Below, in pieces: positions 53,121 to 61,585 of a DNA stretch of 64,000 nt. This DNA comes from Pseudohaliea sp964438205 (GTDB lineage Bacteria > Pseudomonadota > Gammaproteobacteria > Pseudomonadales > Halieaceae): the NCBI GenBank assembly GCA_964438205.1, contig CAYTJQ010000005.1, positions 1 through 64,000 of the forward strand, read 5' to 3'. The notes below the pieces were generated by a model. The model had not been told where the DNA came from. It was given only the letters and a program-made list of their open reading frames with translations, and did no database searches. Position 1 is the stretch's first letter. Every line of letters starts with the position of its first letter. The position numbers and the translations under genes are program-made.

Positions 53121-53869
53121 GCAATCCGGAACCCGCGCCCCGGCCCGCAGCGAAAGCCGGGGCACTGCCCGCACTCCTGCGTTGGCCCGGCTACCTGGCC
53201 TGGGCGTTCCTCACCCTGGTCGCCCTGGCCGTGCTCACCGTGCGCGCGGGCCAGTGGCAGCAGGGCCTGCTGCTCTACGCCGTCGCCTGCCTGGCCAGCC
53301 TGCTGGTGCTCGCCTGGTACGCCGTCGCCGTGCTGCTGCCGCGCAATGGCAGCCGCCGCGGGGCCATCGCCCTGCGCGCCCTGCCGGCCCTGCCCGGTGC
53401 CCTGCTGCTGGTGAGCGCCATGGCGGCCCGGGACGTACCGCCGATCCACGACATCACCACCGACCTCGAGGATCCGCCCCGCTTCGAGGCGGTGCGCGAG
53501 GCCCGCGGCCCGAAGGCGAACAGCCTCGAGCTCGACCCGGCCGTCCAGGCCCGGCAGGCAGCGGCCTACCCGGACCTGGAGACGCTCTACAGCAGCGCCC
53601 CCTACGGCGAGACCTTCACCCGTGCCGAGGCCATCGCCCGCGATCTCGGCTGGGAGATCCTGCGCAGCGACGAGAACGCCGGCTTCATCGAGGCCGTGGA
53701 CAGCACGGCGATCATGGCCTTCAAGGACGACGTCGTGATCCGCGTGCGCAGCGACGCGGACGGCAGCCGGGTCGACCTGCGCTCCGCATCCCGCGTCGGG
53801 GTGAGCGACCTCGGCGCCAATGCGGCGCGTATCCGGGCCTTTGCCGAGCGTTTCCGGGACGGTGCCTGA
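53117..53869 (+). CDS. DUF1499 family membrane protein
   Basis: The 250-residue protein has three N-terminal helices (about residues 20-110) and a C-terminal DUF1499 domain, marked by DVPPIHDITTDLEDPPRF at about 116-133, WEIL, and IEAVDSTAIMAFKDDVVIRV. Function is unknown. Its ATG overlaps the htpX stop, and its own stop lies inside a 9-bp repeat that carries the start of the following protease gene, so the three genes form a tight operon. Confidence 0.85.
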   Translation: MSNPEPAPRPAAKAGALPALLRWPGYLAWAFLTLVALAVLTVRAGQWQQGLLLYAVACLASLLVLAWYAVAVLLPRNGSRRGAIALRALPALPGALLLVSAMAARDVPPIHDITTDLEDPPRFEAVREARGPKANSLELDPAVQARQAAAYPDLETLYSSAPYGETFTRAEAIARDLGWEILRSDENAGFIEAVDSTAIMAFKDDVVIRVRSDADGSRVDLRSASRVGVSDLGANAARIRAFAERFRDGA

Positions 53870-53882
53870 GGTGCCTGAGGTG
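53862..53882 (+). repeat. 9-bp tandem repeat carrying alternative GTG starts of the HtrA-like gene
   Basis: GTGCCTGAG occurs twice (53862, 53871) and is followed by GTGCCGGCC (53880). All three GTG codons are in the same frame and could start the protease. The DUF1499 stop (53867-53869) lies in the first unit. The GAGG at 53868-53871 suits the third GTG best. Confidence 0.6.
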
Positions 53883-54941
53883 CCGGCCGCGGGCCGCATC
53901 CTCGCGCTGCTGCTCGCCCTGTTCCTGGCGCCGGGCTGCGGTGCCGGCGACGAGGTCGACTACCTGAGCTTCGCCACCGAGGACGAAGCCAACACCATGG
54001 AGATCTTCAACGCCGCCAGCCCGGCGGTGGTCTACGTCACCAGTACTACGCTGCGGCGCAATCTCCTCACCCTGAACGTCGAGGAGATCCCCCGCGGTTC
54101 GGGGACCGGCTTCGTCTGGGACGAAAGCGGCCTCGTGGTCACCAACTTCCACGTCATCGCCGGCGCCCAGCGCCTGACCGTCACCCTGCAGGACCGCAGC
54201 GAGCATGCCGCCGAAGTCATCGGCATCGCCCCGGAGAAGGATCTCGCCGTGCTCCGGCTCCTCGAGCCGCCGGACGGGCTGGTCACCCTGCCCCTCGGCG
54301 ACTCGTCGGAACTCTCCGTGGGGCGCAAGGTGCTGGCCATCGGCAACCCCTTCGGTCTCGATACGACGCTGACCACCGGCGTCGTCAGCGCCCTCGGCCG
54401 GGAGATCCGCGCCCCCAGCAACCGGCGGATCCGCGGCGTGATCCAGACCGACGCCGCCATCAACCCCGGCAACTCCGGCGGCCCGCTGCTCAACTCCCTG
54501 GGCCAGCTCGTGGGCGTGAACACGGCGATCTACAGCCCCTCCGGCGCGAGCGCCGGCATCGGCTTCGCCATCCCGGTCAACACCGTGAAGGACGTGGTGC
54601 CCCAGCTCATCAGCTACGGGCGCATGCTGCGCCCGATCATGGGCGTGGAGCTGGCCAGCGACCGCTGGATCCGCCGCTATGGCATCGAGGGGGTGCCGAT
54701 CGTGCGCGTCTACCCGGACCTGCCCGGCGACGCCGCTGGCCTGCGCGGCGCCTTCCGCAGCGCCCGCGGCGACATCGTCCTCGGCGACATCATCGTCGCC
54801 ATCGACGGCGAGCCGGTGCGCAGCAACGACGACTACCTGTCCATGCTCGAGAAGCGCAAGGTCGGCGACCGCGTCACCGTGACCGTCCGCCGCGGCGAGG
54901 ACGAGAAGGAACTCGACGTCACCTTGTCGGAGTCCCAGTGA
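53880..54941 (+). CDS. HtrA/DegS-type serine protease with PDZ domain and probable lipoprotein signal
   Basis: The 353-residue protease has an N-terminal hydrophobic segment ending in LAPGC near residue 20, which reads as a lipobox, unlike the plain membrane anchor of DegS. The catalytic triad is seen: His in TNFHVIAG, Asp in KDLAVLRL and Ser in NPGNSGGP. A single PDZ domain follows (about 265-350). It should act in the periplasm on misfolded proteins or in sigma-E signalling. GTG 53880 was chosen because GAGG stands eight bases upstream; GTG 53862 and 53871 are alternatives. The gene overlaps a 26-codon frame at its end. Confidence 0.9.
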   Translation: MPAAGRILALLLALFLAPGCGAGDEVDYLSFATEDEANTMEIFNAASPAVVYVTSTTLRRNLLTLNVEEIPRGSGTGFVWDESGLVVTNFHVIAGAQRLTVTLQDRSEHAAEVIGIAPEKDLAVLRLLEPPDGLVTLPLGDSSELSVGRKVLAIGNPFGLDTTLTTGVVSALGREIRAPSNRRIRGVIQTDAAINPGNSGGPLLNSLGQLVGVNTAIYSPSGASAGIGFAIPVNTVKDVVPQLISYGRMLRPIMGVELASDRWIRRYGIEGVPIVRVYPDLPGDAAGLRGAFRSARGDIVLGDIIVAIDGEPVRSNDDYLSMLEKRKVGDRVTVTVRRGEDEKELDVTLSESQ

Positions 54942-55018
54942 GCCGCAACGCCTGGAAATGGATTGCCGTGGCGCTGTTTCTCACCGTCATCGGGTTGATC
55001 CAGTTTATTCCCGGCTGA
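54938..55018 (+). CDS. 26-residue single-helix membrane peptide coupled to the HtrA-like gene
   Basis: GTG 54938 overlaps the protease TGA as GTGA, and the frame runs 26 codons to TGA 55018. The peptide begins basic (SRNAWKW) and then has one hydrophobic helix (IAVALFLTVIGLIQFI) ending in PG, the profile of a small bacterial membrane protein. It is too short for most gene callers. The coupling and the clear helix support translation; nothing is known of function. Confidence 0.55.
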   Translation: MSRNAWKWIAVALFLTVIGLIQFIPG

Positions 55019-55048
55019 GACCCGCCGGAGCCGGGCAGGCAGGGGCGG

Positions 55049-55204
55049 TCAGTCGTCGTCCTTGACGGTGATCTCGCGGGCGAGCCCATCGCTCATGAGC
55101 GTGCGCAACGCCTCGCGACCGCGGGCCGCCTCCTCGACGTCGGCTTCGTCCTCGCCCATCTGATCCCTGAGGTCCTCGTAGTACTCCCCGGGCGTATCGA
55201 GCAT
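55049..55204 (-). CDS. Possible 51-residue acidic small protein
   Basis: On the minus strand ATG 55204 opens 51 codons to TGA 55049. The product is very acidic and hydrophilic (YYEDLRDQMGEDEADVEE near residues 8-25, ending KDDD) with a helix-prone middle. It converges on the 26-residue frame and is divergent from cardiolipin synthase. No good ribosome-binding site is visible, so confidence is limited. Confidence 0.45.
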   Translation of the reverse strand: MLDTPGEYYEDLRDQMGEDEADVEEAARGREALRTLMSDGLAREITVKDDD

Positions 55205-55251
55205 CGCCGCGGCAGGCGACCGCCACGGCCGCGGTGTACACTAGCCCGGCC

Positions 55252-56688
55252 ATGCCCGCCCTGCCCTACAGCGAGCTCATCGCCGTTGCCGTTGTGCTCT
55301 TCTACCTGCTGGCCATCGGCTCGGCCATCGAGGCCGTGATGACCGTGCGCACGGCCCAGGGCGCCATCGCCTGGGTGATCTCCCTGCTGACGCTGCCCTA
55401 CGTGTCCGTGCCGCTCTACCTGGTCTTCGGGCGCAACCGCTTCAACGGCTACTTCGAGCAGCGGGCGGAGATCGAGGCACAGACGGAAGCGCTCTCCGAG
55501 GACACGCTCGCCGCCGTGCGCCAGCACATCCTGCCGGCGAGCGACGACCTGCCGATTTACAACAGCCTGCGCCGGCTGGCGCGGCTGCCGGCGACCGGCG
55601 GCAACCGGGTCGAGCTGCTGATCAACGGCCACGCGACCTTCCGCAGCATCATGGACGGCATGGAGGGCGCGGAGCGGTACATCCTGTTCCAGTTCTACAT
55701 CATTCGCGACGACAGCCTCGGCGCGCGCATCGGCGACATCCTGGCGCGCAAGGCCACCGCGGGGGTCCGCGTCTACCTGCTCTACGACGAGATCGGCTCG
55801 CCCCGCTTGAACCGCACCCCGCTCTTCCGCCGCCTGCAGCGCGCCGGCGTACGGCTGGCGGCCTTCGACACCACCCAGGGCCGGCGCAACCGCTTCCAGC
55901 TGAACTTCCGTAACCACCGCAAGATCGTGGTCGTCGACGGCGCCTGCGCCTGGATCGGCGGCCACAACGTGGGCGACGAGTACCTCGGCCTCAGCCGCCG
56001 CGGTCCCTGGCGGGACACGCACCTGCGCCTGGCAGGGCCGGGTGTCATGGGCGCGGAACTCGCCTTCGCCACGGACTGGCGCTGGGCGACGCAGCGCGGC
56101 ATCGACCTGGAGTGGCGCTTCCGCGGCGACGTGCCCGGTAACAGCGCCGTGCTCATCTTCCCCTCGGACCCGGCCAGCGACTTCGAGGAGGCGGGCCTCA
56201 TGTACCACGAGGTCATCGCCTCCGCCCGCCGCCGTATCTGGATCGCCAGCCCCTACTTCGTCCCCGACCGCAGCATCATCTCGGCCCTCCACCTGGCGGC
56301 GCTGCGCGGTGTGGATGTGCGCGTACTGATCCCGGACCGGCCGGACAAGGTCGTGGTGGGGATGGCGAACTGGGCCTTTACCCGGGAGCTCCTGCCAGCC
56401 GGCATCCGCATCTACCGCTACCGGGACGGTTTCCTGCACCAGAAGGTGTTCCTCATGGACGATCGGCTCGCCGGGGTCGGCACCGCCAACTTCGACAACC
56501 GCAGCTTCCGCCTGAATTTCGAGATCACGGCGCTGGTCCACGACCCGGGCTTCTGCGCCGAGGTGGAGGCCATGCTGGTGAGCGACTTTGCCGACTCGCG
56601 GCTGGTGGAGGCCGCGGAGCTGGCCGGGAAGCCGTTCTGGTTCCCCTTTGCCATGGGGGCGGCGCGGCTGCTGGCCCCGGTGCTCTAG
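55252..56688 (+). CDS. clsA: Cardiolipin synthase, phospholipase D family
   Basis: The 478-residue inner-membrane enzyme joins two phosphatidylglycerol molecules. Two N-terminal helices (about residues 8-28 and 38-60) precede two PLD domains. The HKD motifs are intact: NHRKIVVVDG near 222 and FLHQKVFLMDD near 398 (HxKx4D). PYFVPD near 340 is also conserved. ATG 55252 is used; GTG 55234 would add six residues. The length fits ClsA (486 in E. coli). Confidence 0.94.
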   Translation: MPALPYSELIAVAVVLFYLLAIGSAIEAVMTVRTAQGAIAWVISLLTLPYVSVPLYLVFGRNRFNGYFEQRAEIEAQTEALSEDTLAAVRQHILPASDDLPIYNSLRRLARLPATGGNRVELLINGHATFRSIMDGMEGAERYILFQFYIIRDDSLGARIGDILARKATAGVRVYLLYDEIGSPRLNRTPLFRRLQRAGVRLAAFDTTQGRRNRFQLNFRNHRKIVVVDGACAWIGGHNVGDEYLGLSRRGPWRDTHLRLAGPGVMGAELAFATDWRWATQRGIDLEWRFRGDVPGNSAVLIFPSDPASDFEEAGLMYHEVIASARRRIWIASPYFVPDRSIISALHLAALRGVDVRVLIPDRPDKVVVGMANWAFTRELLPAGIRIYRYRDGFLHQKVFLMDDRLAGVGTANFDNRSFRLNFEITALVHDPGFCAEVEAMLVSDFADSRLVEAAELAGKPFWFPFAMGAARLLAPVL

Positions 56689-56719
56689 TGCCCGGTCCGG
56701 CCTGGTGACGTCCGGCGCG

Positions 56720-58117
56720 TCAGTCGCGCCAGGCGGCCGGATCGATGTCGACGTCCTGCCAGGCCGCCGGGTCGAGGCGCGGCTCCCCGCCGGCCGCGAG
56801 CTGCGCATCGTAGTCGCGCAGGAGGCGCATCGCCAGCGGGTACATCCACAGGAGGCCGACGAGGTTGACGAGGCCGAGCAGGCCCATGGTGAGGTCGGCG
56901 AAACCGAATACCGTGCCCAGGTCCTGGGCGGCACCCCAGAACACGAGGCCGAGCACCGCCAGGCGGAAGACGGTAAACAGGCGCTGGTCCTCCTCGCGGA
57001 AGAAGTTGAGGCTGTTCTCGCCGAGGTAGTAGTTGTACATGATCGAGCTGAAGGCGAAGAGCACCAGGCAAACGGACAGGAACTGCGCCCCCCAGGGACC
57101 GACGTGGCTGGCCAGTGCCCCCTGGGTCAGGGCCACGCCCTCGACGCTCACGTCGCCGGGCACGTAGAGGTCCGACAGCAGGATGATCAGCGCCGTGCAG
57201 CTGCACATGATCAGCGTATCGATGAACACGCTCAGGGCCTGCACCACGCCCTGGTTCGCCGGGTGCGGCACGTGGGCCACCGCCGCCACGTTCGGCGCGC
57301 TGCCGAGGCCCGCCTCGTTGCTGAACAGGCCACGCTTCACGCCCTGCATCACCGCCACGCCGAGGCCGCCGCCGACGGCGGGCTCGAGGCCGAAGGCGCT
57401 CTTGACGATGAGGGCGAAGACGGCGGGGACTTCGCTCGCGTGCAGGGCGATGACCACCAGCCCGGCGAGCAGGTAGCTCACGGCCATCACCGGCACGACC
57501 ACCTCGGCCACGCGGGCGATGCGCTTGATGCCGCCGAAAATGGTGATGCCGAGAATCAGCACCAGGGCAGCGCCTGAGGCCCAGGGCGGCACGCCGAAGG
57601 AGGCTTCCAGGGACGTCGCCACCACGTAGGACTGCACCGCATTGAAGCCGAGGCCGAAGGTGATGAGCAGCAGTATCGAGTAGACCACGGCGAGGCCGCG
57701 CTGGCCGACGCCGTGCACGAGGTAGTAGGCGGGCCCGCCGCGATAGGTACCATCAGGCTCGTTGCGCTTGAAGAGCTGGGCCAGCGAGCACTCGAAGAAA
57801 CTGGTGGCCATGCCCATGAGACCGATGAGCCACATCCAGAATACCGCCCCCGGGCCGCCCAGGGTGATCGCGACGGCGACCCCCGCGATGTTGCCGCCGC
57901 CGACACGGCCGGCCACGCTCACCACCAGCGCCTGGAAGGAGCTGACGTGCCCGGCCTCGTGGTGGAAGCCGGCGGCGAGCACGCCGAACATGCGCCGGAA
58001 GTAGCGGAACTGCACGCCGCGGGAGGCAATGGTGAAGAGCAGACCCACGCCCACCAGGAGCACCAGCAGGAGCTGGCCCCAGAGAAAATCGTTCGCTGCG
58101 GCGAGAACGGGCGGCAC
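56720..58117 (-). CDS. Sodium:alanine (AGCS) symporter
   Basis: The 465-residue transporter has about eleven helices. GGGNIAGVAVAITLGGPGAVFWMW near residue 73 and GVKRGLFSNEAGLGSAPN near 262 are AGCS signatures. It imports alanine or glycine with sodium. The start is GTG 58117. The C terminus is hydrophilic with DPAAWQD and DPAAWRD as a short repeat. The NSS transporter gene lies 2 bases upstream, so both should be made together. Confidence 0.93.
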   Translation of the reverse strand: MPPVLAAANDFLWGQLLLVLLVGVGLLFTIASRGVQFRYFRRMFGVLAAGFHHEAGHVSSFQALVVSVAGRVGGGNIAGVAVAITLGGPGAVFWMWLIGLMGMATSFFECSLAQLFKRNEPDGTYRGGPAYYLVHGVGQRGLAVVYSILLLITFGLGFNAVQSYVVATSLEASFGVPPWASGAALVLILGITIFGGIKRIARVAEVVVPVMAVSYLLAGLVVIALHASEVPAVFALIVKSAFGLEPAVGGGLGVAVMQGVKRGLFSNEAGLGSAPNVAAVAHVPHPANQGVVQALSVFIDTLIMCSCTALIILLSDLYVPGDVSVEGVALTQGALASHVGPWGAQFLSVCLVLFAFSSIMYNYYLGENSLNFFREEDQRLFTVFRLAVLGLVFWGAAQDLGTVFGFADLTMGLLGLVNLVGLLWMYPLAMRLLRDYDAQLAAGGEPRLDPAAWQDVDIDPAAWRD

Positions 58118-58119
58118 GC

Positions 58120-59475
58120 CTACTCCGTCACGCCCATGATGAAGATGACCGCCAGCGCCGGCGGCACGACGTAGCGCACCAGCAGGTACCAGAGGCGGTG
58201 CCCCGCCGGCGATAGCGTCGTCAGCTCGTCACGGCTCTCGTCCTTCAACATGAACCAGCCGGCAAACAGGGCGATGAACAGGCCGCCCAGGGGCAGCAGG
58301 ATCTGGTTCGAGAAGAAGTCCATGGTGTCGTTGAAGTTGCGGCCGCCGATGCGGAGTTCCCCGAGCACGTTGTAGGAGAGGATGCTCAGGATACTGAGCA
58401 CGGCAACGCTGCCGACGACGAACAGGGCGCTCTTGTGCCGGGCAATGCCGTAGCGCTCCTCGATCCACGCGTTCACCGACTCGATGAGACCGACCATGGA
58501 GGTGATCGCCGCCACCGAGAGCATGAGGAAGAAGAGCACGCTGAACAGGTAGCCGCCGGGCATCTGCGCGAAGGCCACGGGGAGCGTCTGGAAGATCAGG
58601 CCCGCGCCGGCGCCCGGGTCGAGGCCGAAGCGGAACACCGCGGGGAAGATCACCAGGCCGGCAAGGAGCGCGACCAGGGTGTCGGCGATGACGACGATAA
58701 AGACGGAGGTGGTGATGCTGATGCTGCGCGGCAGGTAGGAGCCGTAGGTCATCATGCCGCCCATGGCGACGCCGATGGAGAAAAACGCCTGGCCAATGGC
58801 GGCGAGGAGCGTGCCGAAGCCGACCTTGCTCCAGTCCGGCGTGAACAGCCAGGCCAGGGCCTCGGTGAAACCGTCGGAGAAGGCGTTGAAGATGGCGAGG
58901 AAGACCAGCAGGGCAAACATCAGCGGCATCATGATGGTGACCGCGCGCTCGATGCCGTCCTTCACACCGGCATAGATGATGAGCCCGGTAATGGCCAGCC
59001 CCGCCAGCGTCCAGAGCAGCATACCGTCGTTGCTCGCGAGCACGGCGCTGAACTGCGCCTCCGCATTGGTCGTGTCGATGCCGGCGAACCCCGTGGTAAG
59101 CGCCTTGAACAGGTACCAGAGCACCCAGCCGGCCACCACCGAGTAAACGACCTCGATGCTGAAGGCCGCGAGCAGCCCCATGCCGCCGACCAGGCCCCAG
59201 GCACGGGAGCGGCCGCTGCGCTCGGCCACGCGCGCCATGGCGATGGGCGGCGCGGCGTCACCGCGACGGCCGATGAGCAGCTCCGCCATGAGCACGGGCA
59301 CGCCGATGACGAAGGCGCAGACCAGGTAGATGATGACAAAGGCGGAACCGCCGTTCTCGCCGGCGACGTAGGGAAAGCGCCAGATATTGCCGAGACCGAC
59401 GGCGAAGCCCACCGAGGCCATGAGGAAACCGAACCGGGACGACCAGTGCGCGTGGGCACCGCCAGCTGCTGCCAT
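58120..59475 (-). CDS. Neurotransmitter:sodium symporter (NSS) family transporter
   Basis: The 451-residue protein has about twelve helices and the family motif GFAVGLGNIWRFPYVAGENGG at residues about 23-43 in TM1, which binds sodium and substrate. YGSYLPRSISI near 243 follows bacterial NSS proteins such as LeuT/MhsT. It carries an amino acid with sodium; the substrate is unknown. ATG 59475 has CTGGAG upstream. It forms a two-gene unit with the AGCS transporter, both sodium-driven. Confidence 0.93.
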   Translation of the reverse strand: MAAAGGAHAHWSSRFGFLMASVGFAVGLGNIWRFPYVAGENGGSAFVIIYLVCAFVIGVPVLMAELLIGRRGDAAPPIAMARVAERSGRSRAWGLVGGMGLLAAFSIEVVYSVVAGWVLWYLFKALTTGFAGIDTTNAEAQFSAVLASNDGMLLWTLAGLAITGLIIYAGVKDGIERAVTIMMPLMFALLVFLAIFNAFSDGFTEALAWLFTPDWSKVGFGTLLAAIGQAFFSIGVAMGGMMTYGSYLPRSISITTSVFIVVIADTLVALLAGLVIFPAVFRFGLDPGAGAGLIFQTLPVAFAQMPGGYLFSVLFFLMLSVAAITSMVGLIESVNAWIEERYGIARHKSALFVVGSVAVLSILSILSYNVLGELRIGGRNFNDTMDFFSNQILLPLGGLFIALFAGWFMLKDESRDELTTLSPAGHRLWYLLVRYVVPPALAVIFIMGVTE

Positions 59476-59579
59476 CGGGGGACTCCAGGATTATTCTGCT
59501 TCCGCGCGAGTCTACACAAAAGGCCCCGGCGGTGCAGCGCTCGTGCGCGCCATAGCAGCGACCGGGCGCCAGCTGCCAA

Positions 59580-61358
59580 TCAGCCACCGAGGGGGCGCGT
59601 GGCCTCCGCGAGCCAGGCGGCGGTGGCCGCGTCCAGGTCCGGGGTCAGCGTCTCGCGTACCCGTGCGTGGTAGCGGTCCAGCCACGCCCGCTCATCGGCC
59701 GTGAGCAGCTCGGGCACGACCAGGCGCAGGTCGAAGGGCGCGAGGGTCAGCGCCTCGAACGCCAGCATCGGCTTTTCGAAGGCCGGGTTGTCGACGGCCC
59801 GCACCACCACGAGATTCTCGCAGCGCATGCCGAAGGCGTCGTCGCGGTAGTAGCCCGGCTCGTTGCTCACGATCATCCCGGGCGCCAGGGCCGTGTCGTT
59901 CCAGGCCTTGGCGATGCGCTGCGGGCCCTCGTGCACGCTGAGGAACGCACCGACGCCGTGGCCGGTGCCGTGATCGTAGTCGCAGCCCGCCTGCCAGAGG
60001 AACTGGCGCGCGAGCGCATCGAGGTGCGTACCCGTGGTGCCGGGCGGGAACACGGCGTTATCCAGGGCGATGTGTCCCTTGAGCACCCGGGTGAACAGCC
60101 GGCGCACGGCGTCGCCCGGGTCGCCGATGGCGACGGTACGGGTAATATCCGTGGTGCCGTCGAGGTACTGCCCGCCGCTGTCGACGAGGTAGACACTGTC
60201 TGCGGCCAGTCGCGCCGGTGTGTTGTCCCGGTGGTTGTAGTGGCACATGGCCGCGTTGGGGCCGGCGGCGGAGATCGTGTCGAAGGACGGCTGGCGGAAC
60301 AACGGCTGCTCGCGGCGGAAGGCGAGCAGCTGCTCCGCGAGCCGCGCCTCGTCATGCAGGCGCCCCGCCGCCACCTCGCCGTCGAGCCAGGCGAGAAAAC
60401 GCACGACCGCGAGGCCGTCCCGACGGTGGGCCTCCCGGGCGCCGGCGATCTCCGTGTCGTTCTTGCAGGCCTTGGGCAGGAGCGCCGGGTCGGCCCCGGC
60501 CCTCAGCGTGGCCCCGGCTTCGCGCAGCGCGCGCTGCGTCCAGGCGTTGGCGGTGACCGGGTCCGCGAGCACCGTCCTGCCGGCGCAGGCGCCGATCACC
60601 TGCACGGCATCGGCCTCGGCGTAGACGGCCACCCCCTCGCCCACGTGGTCGTGGAAGCCCGGCGGCAGCCGCCCCGGGTGGCAGACGAGGTCGAGTTCAC
60701 CGGAGCGGTGGAGGATACCCCAGGCCTGCAGCACCGGCGTGCGCGGCACGTCCTCACCGCGCACGTTGAGGAGCCAGCTCACGGAATCGGGCGCGAAGAC
60801 CAGCGCCGCGTCGGCCCCGGCGTCCTCGAGCGTCGCGCCGATACGCCGCCGCCGGGCGAGGCTGTCCTCGCCGGTGTAGCGGCTGTCGAGGAGCAGCGCC
60901 GGCTCGACCACCGGCGCCGGCCGGTCGGCCCAGGCGGCATCGATGAGGTTGTCCGCGTCGGCGACCAGGGCGATGCCGGCGCCGGCGAGCTCACGCTCCG
61001 CCGCCTCGAACCAGGCCAGGCTGTGCAGCCGCGGGTCACAGGCCACGCGGGCACCCTCGGGCAGCCGGGCCGCGAGCCAGGCGATCGGCGGTTCGTCGAT
61101 GAGGTGGTGGAGCGAGAAGGCCGCGCTGTCGACCTGGCGGCGGACCTGCACCGTATAGCGGCCGTCGACAAAGACCGCCGCGCGGTCGGCGAGGACCAGG
61201 GCCACCCCTGCCGAGCCGGTAAAGCCGGTGAGCCAGCGCAGACGCTCGTTGTGCGCCGGCAGGTATTCGCCGAGGTGTTCGTCGGCGCGCGGGACGACCA
61301 GCGCATCATAGCCGCGCTCCGCAAGCAGCGGGCGCAGGGCGTGCAGGGCATCGGTCAT
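59580..61358 (-). CDS. Xaa-Pro aminopeptidase (M24B family, long three-domain form)
   Basis: The 592-residue enzyme removes N-terminal residues before proline. The M24 metal ligands are seen: YLVDSGGQYLDGTTDITRT (two Asp, near residue 400), GTGHGVGAFLSVHEGP (His) and SNEPGYYRDDAFGMRCEN (Glu), with a further Glu in ENLVVV. Two creatinase-like N-terminal domains precede it. The length resembles eukaryotic-type aminopeptidase P1, longer than E. coli PepP (441). ATG 61358 has GGAGG upstream. Confidence 0.93.
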   Translation of the reverse strand: MTDALHALRPLLAERGYDALVVPRADEHLGEYLPAHNERLRWLTGFTGSAGVALVLADRAAVFVDGRYTVQVRRQVDSAAFSLHHLIDEPPIAWLAARLPEGARVACDPRLHSLAWFEAAERELAGAGIALVADADNLIDAAWADRPAPVVEPALLLDSRYTGEDSLARRRRIGATLEDAGADAALVFAPDSVSWLLNVRGEDVPRTPVLQAWGILHRSGELDLVCHPGRLPPGFHDHVGEGVAVYAEADAVQVIGACAGRTVLADPVTANAWTQRALREAGATLRAGADPALLPKACKNDTEIAGAREAHRRDGLAVVRFLAWLDGEVAAGRLHDEARLAEQLLAFRREQPLFRQPSFDTISAAGPNAAMCHYNHRDNTPARLAADSVYLVDSGGQYLDGTTDITRTVAIGDPGDAVRRLFTRVLKGHIALDNAVFPPGTTGTHLDALARQFLWQAGCDYDHGTGHGVGAFLSVHEGPQRIAKAWNDTALAPGMIVSNEPGYYRDDAFGMRCENLVVVRAVDNPAFEKPMLAFEALTLAPFDLRLVVPELLTADERAWLDRYHARVRETLTPDLDAATAAWLAEATRPLGG

Positions 61359-61394
61359 GGGGACCTCCGGCAGTCGGGGAATGATGGGGCCGCC

Positions 61395-61568
61395 TCAGTC
61401 GAGGGGGTCGAAGTCTTCCTTGCCTACACCGCAGTCCGGGCAGAGCCAGTCCTCCGGCAGGTCTTCCCAGCGGGTTCCCGGGGGAATGCCCTCCTCCGGC
61501 AGCCCCTCGGCCTCGTCGTAGATGAAGCCACAGACGATGCACTCGTACTTGCGGTAGTCGTCCGCCAT
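61395..61568 (-). CDS. Rubredoxin
   Basis: The 57-residue iron protein has both cysteine loops, C10-x2-C13 in ECIVCGF and C43-x2-C46 in LCPDCGVGK, that hold one Fe. The aromatic core residues (Tyr8, Tyr17, Trp34, Trp41 in the family pattern) are present, and the end KEDFDPLD is typical. It carries electrons, for example to alkane hydroxylase or in oxidative-stress detoxification. ATG 61568 has GGAGGAA just upstream. It lies between aminopeptidase P and gspN on the same strand, with no reductase gene nearby. Confidence 0.95.
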   Translation of the reverse strand: MADDYRKYECIVCGFIYDEAEGLPEEGIPPGTRWEDLPEDWLCPDCGVGKEDFDPLD

Positions 61569-61585
61569 GGATTCCTCCTGTGGTA

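Noticed and set aside
52170..53174. A 334-codon minus-strand frame opposite htpX
   Set aside because: It is the shadow of htpX; no motif or start site supports it.
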